A stretch of DNA of 9,737 nucleotides from Candidatus Kapaibacterium sp. (GCA_025450975.1 JANWLI010000052.1:1-9737), one strand, 5' to 3'. Counted from the first letter of the stretch, positions 1-6,746 are shown. Translations and numbers: made by a program. Notes: generated from the sequence alone by a model not told the origin.

Positions 1-222
1 CTCTACGGATCGTTTATAGCAAAGCTGCGGACGATCAGCACTGCGCTGACGCCTACGGAAATACGGATGTGCATTCTTATACGGCTCAACCTCTCGATCA
101 AACAGATAGCCGATACGCTCTTCATTGCCGAAGGCACGGTGAAACAGCACCGTAATCATATCCGCAAGAAGCTTCACTTTTCTGAAAAAGAAAATCTGGC
201 GAGCTTTCTTCTGTCGCTCTGA
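1..222 (+). CDS. LuxR-family HTH regulator, C-terminal end (partial, 5' end outside window)
   Basis: The frame is open from the first base to a TGA at 220-222 and gives 73 residues. They form a typical LuxR/GerE helix-turn-helix. The segment LTPTEIRMCILIRL (residues 16-29) is the first helix region, LSIKQIADTLFIAEGTV (31-47) is the scaffold and turn, and VKQHRNHIRKKL (47-58) is the recognition helix with its usual basic residues. The family binds DNA as dimers through this domain, normally joined to a receiver, PAS, TPR or ligand-binding sensor domain that lies outside the window. The style of the helix ('LTPTEIR...TVKQHRNHIRKKL') resembles LuxR domains attached to PAS or TPR sensors, but that is from memory. 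It lies 170 bases upstream of, and points toward, the large secreted-protein gene, so it might regulate that gene; nothing in the sequence proves this. Confidence 0.88.
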   Translation, partial: LYGSFIAKLRTISTALTPTEIRMCILIRLNLSIKQIADTLFIAEGTVKQHRNHIRKKLHFSEKENLASFLLSL

Positions 223-250
223 TCTATAACCTAAATGTAACCTCCTCTGC

Positions 251-282
251 TTGCAAAGTCATAGCAGACGCCCCTATGTTTG
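251..282 (+). promoter_or_regulatory. Candidate Bacteroidota-type promoter of the large secreted-protein gene
   Basis: TTG at 251-253 is followed after 21 bases by TATGTTTG at 275-282. This matches the known Bacteroidota sigma-ABfr form (-33 TTG, 19-21 base spacer, -7 TAnnTTTG). Transcription would start near 288-290 and leave a leader of about 100 bases before the ATG at 393. No Shine-Dalgarno sequence precedes that ATG; the 20 bases upstream are A/T-rich (taacttcatttactaaacaa), as is common in this group. A single motif match of this kind can arise by chance. Confidence 0.42.
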
Positions 283-392
283 CGCCCTACTTCTAAACTA
301 TGAGTAGACGTTGCCTCGTCATTGTTGCCGTTTTGCCCATACAATTCTGCACACCTGGGGCTCTTTCACTTAACTTCATTTACTAAACAACC

Positions 393-3300
393 ATGAAACG
401 TTTATTGCTATTATCAATGATGCTTTTCGGCATGCTTGTAGCCAGCCGAACAGGCTACGGACAGACCCTTGCCCACGATGGGGCAAGCCGGACGATGACT
501 TATCAGGGAATGATCACCGATAACGAAACCGGTAAAACGATCTCGGCGCAATTGCCCATTGCGGTCGCACTCTATTCAGATGAGGCGGGGACGCAGCGCA
601 TCTGGCAAGGTAGCTATCTGACCACTGTCACGAACGGGCTCTTCAGCATTCAGCTTGGTTCGAAGGCGTATCCCCTGCCTTCGGCAAGTGACCTCGATCG
701 TCCGTTGTGGGTCGGTGTGAGCGTCAATACTTCCGAGGAGATGCGGCCGCTTACTCCGCTCTCCGCATCGGCGTATGCACTAGGGATTGCGGATCGAACG
801 ATCTCTGCAAAAAAAATGGCGACAGACTACGTCGCATCCATCAGTATCGATGGAAGAAAGGTAACCCATCGCGGCTCCGATCTCAATATCAAGAGTGGGC
901 CGGGTATGATGCTCGGCTACGAGGAATCGACGAACAGCCTGATCCTGGGTTCGACGATGATCGACGCCGATCCGAATGCTGCCAACGGCAACCCCATCGT
1001 TCCGTGGGCGGAGTTGGGAAACAACACGACGAATCCGGCTAATGATTATGTCGGTACGAGTGACAATCAGGTGTTGGAGATTCGTGTCAATGGCGCAAAC
1101 AATAGATTTAGTAATGCAGGCGATGGCCGCGTGATGCTCTACGATCCGAAGGCGAATAGTGCAAACATTATTGGCGGGTTTAGCCAGAACATCGCAAACA
1201 ATAATGCCGAGGGAGTAACGATATCCGGAGGTGGTAGGAATCCGAATATAAACCGGGCATTTGATAATTACGGGACGATCGGCGGCGGTGTCGGCAATAC
1301 AACCGGAACGTCTAGCAATGGCCAAGATGGTCAGGACGAATTTCAGGTGATCGGTGGTGGCGAGGGTAATACAGCTCCGGGCCCACACACAGCGATTATT
1401 GGTGGTCAAGGGAATGTGGCGGGAGGAAGTTTCTCAACGATCGGAGGCGGAAGAAATAATAATCAGAATATGCCGTTGGCAGCTGGCGACGCTTTTCTTG
1501 GAGGAGGTCAGAATAATCGCATTACCGATAACCATGGAACACTTGGCGGCGGATTCGATAACGCTGCCGGCAATGACCGATCGATCCTGCCAATCATCAG
1601 CCCACTATTAACTCAATTTGCACCTCCGATGCCATCAACAACTCTGGATGGAGAATTTGCAACTGAAGGCGGCGGCTGGTCGAATACGGCTGCCGGATAT
1701 GAGACTTCCGTACTGGGCGGAGAAGATAACATAGCATTTTTTGTTCGCGGAGCAGTTGTCGGAGGCGCACAGAATTTCAATTTTGCCGGGGGTTCATTTA
1801 TCGGGGCCGGTCAAGACAATCAGATACAGATCATATCACCAAACATCAATCGTGTTTCGCCGATGATGCCCGTGCTTCCGGAGCATATACAAACACAGTT
1901 TGTAGAGGATGCATCTGTCCATGCCGTTATTGGCGGCGGGTTGCGCAATTTGATCTTTGACAGCGATAATGGCGCGATAACGGGAGGCAGACAGAACACG
2001 ATCGGTGGCCCCGGCACGCTTGCCACCAATGGATCAATCGGTGGAGGATTTCAAAACACCATATTAGCGCCTGCATCGGCAATTATGGGCGGTCAGAACA
2101 ATACTATCACCGGGACGGGGTCTGGAATTGGTGGTGGACAATTCCTTACGATCGCTGCCAACAGCTTCGGCTTCAACGGGGATGCAGTCGCCCAAACCAC
2201 GAACCTGAGCGGCTTCAATAACATCGCCGGCTTTAATAATGTGAATCTGATGCTAGGGAACACAGACGGGGCGCCGCGTGATCTGCTGTTATTTGGCTCC
2301 AATAATGTTGCACTGGGTGGGAGTCTCTCATACACAGGAATTAATTTTATCGGATTGAGAGCAACAGCGAACCCGGCGGCTAATAGCATCTTTGTTCTTC
2401 CAGCTCCTGGGGCCATCTCGAACGGCTCGATCATGTTCAGTAGTGCTGGAGCGACCGGCTCAACGGGCAATCCGCCAGTAAATGCCACAACGTTCCAGTT
2501 GAATTTTGCATCGCCCTCAGGTGCAGGTGCCGTACCAGTAGCAACAAGTGGTGGCCTAGGGTTTACAAGCCCTGCGTCGAGCAACCAGGTCTTTACCACC
2601 GATGGAAGTGGAAACCCGGGCTGGACAAACAGCTTGCCATCCGGTATGACGATAACGGCCACGGAGTTTGTCGGGAGCGGAAGTACTTCCTCGGCAGTCG
2701 ATCTTGAGACAGCAGAAGTAGCTGGCACATTGCCGGTAGCACGCGGTGGTACAGGCGTTGGGACGATCGATGTAAACGAGATTGTCTTAGGCAATGGCAC
2801 CGATGACATCGTTACCGTTGATGATGCCAGTGCTACAGATGGTATGGTGCTTACATTTATCGAGTCTACCGGCGTACCGGCATGGCGTGATCTGAGTGCC
2901 GACGCAAACGGTGGTTGGGGCACGACCGGCAATAACGGCACCGATCCCGCGACGAATTTCCTGGGGCCGATCGGACAAACTGATTTTCTCATCAAGACGA
3001 ATGGAACGCAGCGGATACGCGTCGGCGGCAGTGGTGGTGTGACAGTGGATAACGGCGGGTTGCTGATCACTAATACGGTGGCGACAACAGGAGCAGTAAG
3101 TCTGGAAGTTGAGGGCGGCATTGCAACACAGCCTGATACGCGCGATATTACGACCGACCTTACACAGGACATTACTAATATGTTTACCTTGGCAGTGGGA
3201 AATCGATCATACATCCGCTTGCATTCAAGTGGCACCGGCAACTTTAATCGCCGAATCGTACTCACTGATGGTCGTGTCAATGGACAATTACTGATTATCG

Positions 3301-3530
3301 AATCCGCTGAGGACGATGCAGATCAGAAATTCCATTTCCGAAATCAAAAGACCAGCGACAATACCTTTGCCAATTTTGATAAACTCTATCTTCGCAATGG
3401 TAAACGCTTGACATTCGACACACGCGACATTGGGATGTTCGTATTCAATGATGACAAATGGCTACGCTTATTTAAGTCATCCAATACGAACACAGAACCA
3501 ACAGACGTTGACGACGACGACGTAGATTAA
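393..3530 (+). CDS. Large secreted adhesin-like protein with YadA-type 'IGGGxxN' head repeats
   Basis: The 1045-residue product starts with a clear Sec signal peptide (MKRLLLLSMMLFGMLVASRTGYGQ, cleavage near 23-25). Residues 35-141 form an N-terminal beta domain of the 'TYQGMITD...LFSIQLGS...PLWVGVSVN...PLSASAYALG' type, which I recall in many secreted repeat proteins of Bacteroidota-like bacteria. A module 'WAELGNNTTNPANDYVGTSDNQ' type lies at 205-240. About 17 imperfect (I/L)GGGxxN units follow at 260-583, like the left-handed beta-roll of trimeric autotransporter heads. Residues 584-790 are Gly/Ala/Ser/Asn-rich and contain a LPVARGGTGVG motif familiar from phage tail fibres. A second W..GN module is at 842-877, a beta-rich C-terminal domain at about 930-1030, and an acidic tail (TDVDDDDVD). 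I see no YadA-type barrel anchor, LPXTG, S74 chaperone or recognisable type IX sorting domain, so export beyond Sec and attachment are unknown. Likely extracellular and trimeric by analogy; the partner is unknown. Confidence 0.85.
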   Translation: MKRLLLLSMMLFGMLVASRTGYGQTLAHDGASRTMTYQGMITDNETGKTISAQLPIAVALYSDEAGTQRIWQGSYLTTVTNGLFSIQLGSKAYPLPSASDLDRPLWVGVSVNTSEEMRPLTPLSASAYALGIADRTISAKKMATDYVASISIDGRKVTHRGSDLNIKSGPGMMLGYEESTNSLILGSTMIDADPNAANGNPIVPWAELGNNTTNPANDYVGTSDNQVLEIRVNGANNRFSNAGDGRVMLYDPKANSANIIGGFSQNIANNNAEGVTISGGGRNPNINRAFDNYGTIGGGVGNTTGTSSNGQDGQDEFQVIGGGEGNTAPGPHTAIIGGQGNVAGGSFSTIGGGRNNNQNMPLAAGDAFLGGGQNNRITDNHGTLGGGFDNAAGNDRSILPIISPLLTQFAPPMPSTTLDGEFATEGGGWSNTAAGYETSVLGGEDNIAFFVRGAVVGGAQNFNFAGGSFIGAGQDNQIQIISPNINRVSPMMPVLPEHIQTQFVEDASVHAVIGGGLRNLIFDSDNGAITGGRQNTIGGPGTLATNGSIGGGFQNTILAPASAIMGGQNNTITGTGSGIGGGQFLTIAANSFGFNGDAVAQTTNLSGFNNIAGFNNVNLMLGNTDGAPRDLLLFGSNNVALGGSLSYTGINFIGLRATANPAANSIFVLPAPGAISNGSIMFSSAGATGSTGNPPVNATTFQLNFASPSGAGAVPVATSGGLGFTSPASSNQVFTTDGSGNPGWTNSLPSGMTITATEFVGSGSTSSAVDLETAEVAGTLPVARGGTGVGTIDVNEIVLGNGTDDIVTVDDASATDGMVLTFIESTGVPAWRDLSADANGGWGTTGNNGTDPATNFLGPIGQTDFLIKTNGTQRIRVGGSGGVTVDNGGLLITNTVATTGAVSLEVEGGIATQPDTRDITTDLTQDITNMFTLAVGNRSYIRLHSSGTGNFNRRIVLTDGRVNGQLLIIESAEDDADQKFHFRNQKTSDNTFANFDKLYLRNGKRLTFDTRDIGMFVFNDDKWLRLFKSSNTNTEPTDVDDDDVD
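1005..1112 (+). repeat. W..GN module, copy 1 (protein residues 205-240)
   Basis: The encoded segment starts WAELGNNTTNPANDYVG and continues to RVNGANNRFSN. It aligns without gaps to a second copy at residues 842-877 (WGTTGNNGTDPATNFLG ... KTNGTQRIRVG), sharing W, GNN, T, P, the N-[YF]-[VL]-G turn and NG. The two copies bracket the IGGG repeat region. The DNA is diverged, so this is an old protein-level duplication or a module family rather than a recent repeat. Confidence 0.7.
1170..2141 (+). repeat. About 17 imperfect coding repeats of the (I/L)GGGxxN head motif
   Basis: Within the large secreted protein, residues 260-583 carry repeated units such as IGGGVGN (297), IGGGEGN (320), IGGQGN (336), IGGGRN (350), LGGGQN (369), LGGGFDN (384), EGGGWSN (425), IGAGQDN (470), IGGGLRN (513), IGGGFQN (549) and IGGGQF (579). 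Spacing is mostly 13-25 residues, typically with a small hydrophobic residue and a Thr/Ser/Ala before the next unit. This is the pattern of the YadA-like head (Hep/HIM-type) beta-roll known from trimeric autotransporter adhesins. Two longer proline-rich insertions interrupt it, at residues about 395-422 and 478-511. The nucleotide sequence is not strictly repetitive, so recent slippage expansion is unlikely. Confidence 0.8.
2916..3023 (+). repeat. W..GN module, copy 2 (protein residues 842-877)
   Basis: This is the second copy of the module described at 1005-1112. It encodes WGTTGNNGTDPATNFLG followed by a beta-hairpin-like stretch ending NGTQRIRVGG. It marks the start of the C-terminal part of the protein. 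Similar 'TNGTQRIRV' strings are, from memory, common in secreted proteins with tail-fibre-like architecture. Confidence 0.7.
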
Positions 3531-3564
3531 TATTTTTTTTCACTCCGTCAGAGAGAGTTCACGG

Positions 3565-3592
3565 CGAAGAGCAGCAGGAATGCTGCTCTTTG
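3565..3592 (+). terminator. Hairpin between convergent genes, probable intrinsic terminator
   Basis: AAGAGCAGCA (3567-3576), loop GGAA, TGCTGCTCTT (3581-3590) form a perfect 10-bp stem, extendable by a G-U and a C-G pair to 3565/3592. On the plus strand it is followed by TGTCATTT, a poor T-tract. A run of eight T at 3533-3540 lies before the hairpin, directly after the stop codon of the secreted-protein gene. The stem lies in the 77-base gap between two convergent genes. It most likely ends the plus-strand transcript and may act from both sides. On the minus strand no T-run follows the stem. Confidence 0.6.
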
Positions 3593-3607
3593 TCATTTAC
3601 CAACTCC

Positions 3608-4894
3608 TTATTTGAAATTGTACCTTGTCATGGTATGGATGATATTCTCATTTGACTGTGTGTCAAAGGTGCGCCGAATAAAGACGATTCCCAGCGTCTT
3701 CGCATACCACAGCTCAGCATCTGCTGCATATTCCTGGTCACCACTGATCGACACGACTCGATGCCATCTGGCCTTGTAGACATGGATGTTGCGTCCTCCA
3801 ATGTCTTCTATTTTTTGTGCTAGAAATATAACGGAGTCTTTTACATCGCGATCATTCACTTTGAATGTAGTGTCAAATGCTCCTACTTGTTTCCTAAAGG
3901 GATACCAGTGAGGCTTATTAACAGGCTCCTGGGAGCCTCGGATATACGCATTGATATAAATAAATATGTTACTGGTGTCGGCAGTACTAAAGAACCATGA
4001 CGTATCAAGATCACTGATAGGCGTCTTGCATTGTAGGAACAGGTTCTGCCTTGGTCCGCCTACCCTTGCGACATTCGAGTCGACGACAGTTTTCAGCGTT
4101 TTCGACGTGAGTGAATCGTTGTTGATATAATCCTCATTAAAGAACGATTCTCTGCCAGGCAAGTAGACGATCCCTGTGCCGCGGACACTGACGATCTTGA
4201 GCGCATCGGCTCCCAATGCATCGCTGGCTATACGCAATTGGCCGATCACTTCGCCATAGGCTTGCGGACAAAATCCAAGACGCACGTGACAGGAATCACC
4301 TGACGAGATCGAGTCGCACTCGACGGCCAGCACGTTAAACGGCAGTCCTATCGTCACGGTACCCAGATGCAAGGTCTCACTTCCTGTATTGCGTATCGTA
4401 AGTGATATCTCTGCTTTTTGGCCAAGCATAGAATCCTCACAGAGGCCGAGACGAACATTGCCAAAATTGACAAGCGGTACGACAGAGATAGCTCGCGAAG
4501 GACCGACTCCAGCTCCGGTGATAGGAATGGTAAGTGGACCTGCGTTGGACGTGATCGAGATCGAACCAGCATCCGGAATTGAGTCGTCTGGAGAGTAGAG
4601 GACTCTGGTGTAAATCGTATCGCCTGGAAGGATGGTTGTATCCGACAACGGTCGAACGAACGAAAATCCATCTCCGCTTATCGTTACCTCACTAATAACG
4701 ACCGGGTCGGTGCTGCAGCTGGCAAGGTGTACTCTGGCAGTATCCGGCACTTGTTTGCCATTGGGGGGAAACGATACCGAGCTTGTTACACAGAGCTTCG
4801 CACCGCGCGACGGAGCATCGATCGTCGAAGCACATCCGTAGAATCCTGCGATTGCGATGATCGCAAGGCAGGTAAATATGACTGCTCTTCTCAT
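3608..4894 (-). CDS. Lipoprotein with two choice-of-anchor-D-type Ig-like repeats
   Basis: The 428-residue product has a lipoprotein-like signal (MRRAVIFTCLAIIAIAGFYGC) with probable lipidation at Cys21. The box reads FYGC, so its -3 residue is not the usual Leu. Residue +2 is Ala, which would favour the outer membrane if the proteobacterial sorting rule holds. Residues about 37-129 and 136-242 are two related beta-sandwich repeats. They share 'V.I..VTI.GDGFSFV...ILPGDT....V.YSP......GSI.I.SN....I.I.GAG' and its variant ending VRGTG, as in the choice-of-anchor D / ASPM-SPD-2-Hydin group. Residues 245-428 form a separate mixed domain that I do not recognise. It ends in WYAKTLGIVFIRRTFDT..., which looks beta-rich. 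It is last in a minus-strand operon, and its ATG overlaps the stop of the upstream membrane-protein gene by 4 bases. A GGAG lies 9 bases before the ATG. The role is unknown; an envelope-anchored binding or scaffold protein is an inference. Confidence 0.8.
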   Translation of the reverse strand: MRRAVIFTCLAIIAIAGFYGCASTIDAPSRGAKLCVTSSVSFPPNGKQVPDTARVHLASCSTDPVVISEVTISGDGFSFVRPLSDTTILPGDTIYTRVLYSPDDSIPDAGSISITSNAGPLTIPITGAGVGPSRAISVVPLVNFGNVRLGLCEDSMLGQKAEISLTIRNTGSETLHLGTVTIGLPFNVLAVECDSISSGDSCHVRLGFCPQAYGEVIGQLRIASDALGADALKIVSVRGTGIVYLPGRESFFNEDYINNDSLTSKTLKTVVDSNVARVGGPRQNLFLQCKTPISDLDTSWFFSTADTSNIFIYINAYIRGSQEPVNKPHWYPFRKQVGAFDTTFKVNDRDVKDSVIFLAQKIEDIGGRNIHVYKARWHRVVSISGDQEYAADAELWYAKTLGIVFIRRTFDTQSNENIIHTMTRYNFK

Positions 4895-5544
4895 GAGGAA
4901 GTGCTCCGTTTTCGTTTTGTCGTACGTCGTGCTTTCACGGTTCCTCCGGTTGATATATCGAAGGCAGCAATGATCGTCAGCAGTAACAATGTCAGGTTCG
5001 TCAAATACAACAGATAGAGACTGAGCTTTGAGAGGACGACACTGCCGGGTGACCAGATCGCGCTTACGTCGGAGTTAAAATCGTAGAGGAGTTCTGCATT
5101 TGTCGGACTCGGCCGGGTCGTATCCTGATAGCGCTTCGCGTCTTCCCTTTTGTACCATCCCATTAGAATGTAGTCTGCCGAATCGACGACGCCAACTTTA
5201 CTTTGCGGGGGATACGAAATAGTCAGCAGGTCGCTCGCTGCAATATTTACCAGGAAGAGCACGACCGTCACTCCAAGCATCGTGAATGTCTGATGCGGCT
5301 TGAAGCGCTTTACCCGCCTGCGCTTTGAGGATAAGAAGATCAGCAGGAGGATACCAACGATGATCTCGCCAAAGCCGGTAGGCAGCGTGAAGTCGCCGTT
5401 AAGCTTATTGAGTCGCGACCCTTGGGTAAGCGCAGCGGTTAACGTTGCTCCGAGCAGCACTCCCCATTTAAGAGCACTCTTGATAGGCTTTTCACCTTGA
5501 AAGCCGATCTTCACATCTTTGGAAAATATGTTCGGTAGTTTCAT
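4891..5544 (-). CDS. Four-helix inner-membrane protein of unknown function
   Basis: The 217-residue product has four predicted membrane helices, at about 26-42, 56-73, 86-108 and 170-197. Basic stretches SSKRRRVKRFK after helix 2 and KARRTTKRKR at the C-terminus put both on the cytoplasmic side by the positive-inside rule. That leaves residues 109-168 as a periplasmic loop containing Tyr, Trp and Asp residues (ADYILMGWYKRED...). I recognise no catalytic motif or family. It begins 2 bases after the stop of the beta-barrel-like gene and ends in an ATGA overlap with the lipoprotein gene, so the three are almost certainly cotranscribed and the last two translationally coupled. The Shine-Dalgarno site is weak. 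It could be a membrane partner of the two envelope proteins. Confidence 0.78.
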   Translation of the reverse strand: MKLPNIFSKDVKIGFQGEKPIKSALKWGVLLGATLTAALTQGSRLNKLNGDFTLPTGFGEIIVGILLLIFLSSKRRRVKRFKPHQTFTMLGVTVVLFLVNIAASDLLTISYPPQSKVGVVDSADYILMGWYKREDAKRYQDTTRPSPTNAELLYDFNSDVSAIWSPGSVVLSKLSLYLLYLTNLTLLLLTIIAAFDISTGGTVKARRTTKRKRSTSS

Positions 5545-5546
5545 TG

Positions 5547-6560
5547 CTAGTTACATCCGCATTTTTTCGAATCGAATTTGAACATCCATTGTGGGAGTGC
5601 ATTGTTGAAATCTATGCGCTCAGGCACCGAGAAGCGCCAGCAGCCATTTTTATCTGGTCTTGTTATTGCCATGACGACATATGGCCCGAGAGGATATGCA
5701 AGGGTGAACATTTCATCTTTGATCTGCCTGCGTTTCCAGAGTGCGCTGAGGTTAAGTTTTCCGGTTTGACATTGCGTATTCACAAGTTCATACTCTTTTA
5801 AGGCCTGATCGCGTAACCGCCACGGGACAATGTAGAAATCCCATTCCTCAGAGACATCATTGGAAAATACGATGCTCGATGTCGATGCAGTCGGTGGCGC
5901 AGGATCGCTCGTGAAGCCAAAGGTCGCGCCGATGGAGTGCAGGAAACTGTAGATATCGTCTCCGGCTGCGAGGTTCGTCCACGATTTACGATACTGATAC
6001 TCAGGGCCAATGACGAAATTAGCAAACTCGAACTGATAGCCGATGCCGATGCCAAGGCTCGTAACGATCGATGCTCCTGGTGCTACTTCGCGATGCGATC
6101 CGAAGCCTTCGCGGAAATCGCCGATCCTGCCTTCGAGTGTTCCACTAAAGAGAATCCCGATGCCATTTAATACTGGCGTTGTTTTCCAGGGTTGTAAACG
6201 ATATGCTGCATCGAGACCGAGCGTTTGAAATTCGTAGCCGATCGTATCGAGATGACCGGAGCGGTCGGTGTAGCGAAGCTTCAATGAGTATGGACCATAG
6301 CCAATTCCTGCAGCAACGCCGAGATGTGTTGAAGATCCGTTATAGCCGGTGCGTACGCAGATGCTGTTGCTATCGGTCGTTTGTGCGAAGATATGCGGCC
6401 CGGTGCTGTTGACGCCGTCGCGCATGATGCTTCCGGTGAACCAGAGTCTGGTTGATGGCCCTTCGAGTAATCTGCGGAGCAGATCGTCTTCGGCTGAATC
6501 TATATCTTGTGCATGGGAAGTACCGGCGATTGCAACAAGCAGTGCAACCACGATCAGCAT
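5547..6560 (-). CDS. Secreted beta-barrel-like outer-membrane protein, first gene of a three-gene operon
   Basis: From the ATG at 6560 the product is 337 residues and starts with a hydrophobic signal sequence ending in SHAQ|D. I chose this ATG because AAGGA lies five bases upstream. A TTG at 6593, in the same frame and just after a TAG stop, would add MSRAIIIVRNR, a more basic n-region, and is a real alternative. Residues about 40-217 show alternating strands rich in Gly and aromatic residues, with short turns (LGVAAGIGYGPYSLKLRYTD, VTSLGIGIGYQFEF, FVIGPEYQYRKSW, SIGATFGF). This suits an 8- to 10-strand outer-membrane barrel. After a Pro/Ser/Thr linker (PAPPTASTSS), a C-terminal domain of about 110 residues follows with Cys264, Cys307, Cys334 and Cys336 (..FDSKKCGCN at the end), possibly disulfide-bonded. 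I do not recognise the family. An OmpA-like or porin-like barrel with an extra domain is an inference. Confidence 0.72.
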   Translation of the reverse strand: MLIVVALLVAIAGTSHAQDIDSAEDDLLRRLLEGPSTRLWFTGSIMRDGVNSTGPHIFAQTTDSNSICVRTGYNGSSTHLGVAAGIGYGPYSLKLRYTDRSGHLDTIGYEFQTLGLDAAYRLQPWKTTPVLNGIGILFSGTLEGRIGDFREGFGSHREVAPGASIVTSLGIGIGYQFEFANFVIGPEYQYRKSWTNLAAGDDIYSFLHSIGATFGFTSDPAPPTASTSSIVFSNDVSEEWDFYIVPWRLRDQALKEYELVNTQCQTGKLNLSALWKRRQIKDEMFTLAYPLGPYVVMAITRPDKNGCWRFSVPERIDFNNALPQWMFKFDSKKCGCN

Positions 6561-6659
6561 GCGATTCCTTACGATAATAATAGCTCGACTCAATTTCTAA
6601 GGCGTAAACGGGCCCATCCGACACAGGCGAAATTAAGCCCTGACCGGGTAAAATCCAAA

Positions 6660-6667
6660 CAAATTTA
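6660..6667 (-). promoter_or_regulatory. Candidate -7 element for the three-gene envelope operon
   Basis: The minus strand reads TATAAATTTG across this point and contains TAAATTTG (6667 down to 6660), a match to the Bacteroidota -7 form TAnnTTTG. It also resembles a classical -10 box. No TTG -33 element is found 19-21 bases upstream; two copies of TCGGTACTCTA occupy that place instead (6687-6708). The start of transcription would be near 6653, about 90 bases before the ATG at 6560. Without a -33 match this is only a moderate candidate. Confidence 0.35.
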
Positions 6668-6686
6668 TAATGTTTATTTTATATAA

Positions 6687-6708
6687 TAGAGTACCGATAG
6701 AGTACCGA
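6687..6708 (-). repeat. Two exact tandem copies of TCGGTACTCTA, possible activator or repressor site
   Basis: Positions 6687-6697 and 6698-6708 both read TAGAGTACCGA on the plus strand (TCGGTACTCTA on the minus strand). The 11-base period is about one helical turn, which places the copies on one face of the DNA. They sit at about -34 to -55 relative to the inferred start at 6653, where a transcription factor would touch RNA polymerase. The repeat itself is seen directly; its regulatory role is inference. Confidence 0.5.
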
Positions 6709-6731
6709 CTTCTGGTGATTATGCCGTATAT

Positions 6732-6746
6732 TACCGGACACCGGTA
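6732..6746. repeat. Palindrome TACCGG-ACA-CCGGTA
   Basis: This is a perfect 6-base inverted repeat with a 3-base centre, in the non-coding stretch upstream of the envelope operon. Its left arm contains TACCG, also found inside the neighbouring 11-base direct repeat (gaGTACCGA). It could be an operator half-site pair. It is too short, and lacks a T-tract, to be called a terminator. Confidence 0.35.

Noticed and set aside
246..268. Inverted repeat TCTGCT / AGCAGA after the LuxR gene as a terminator
   Set aside because: The stem is only 6 bp with an 11-base loop and there is no T-run after it; it overlaps the candidate promoter.
1170..2141. The regular coding repeats as a CRISPR array or DNA minisatellite
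   Set aside because: The repeats exist at protein level (IGGGxxN); the DNA units are diverged, vary in length and sit inside one open frame.
2093..3280. Long minus-strand open frame of 395 codons opposite the secreted-protein gene
   Set aside because: It is antisense to a protein with a clear signal peptide and repeats. Its translation is Pro/Val/Ser-rich without domain logic, a typical shadow of Gly/Asn/Thr-rich coding.
6666..6687. Two TATAAT strings on the plus strand as promoters of a plus-strand gene
   Set aside because: No plus-strand gene follows in the window; they are part of an AT-rich segment better explained as the minus-strand operon's promoter region.
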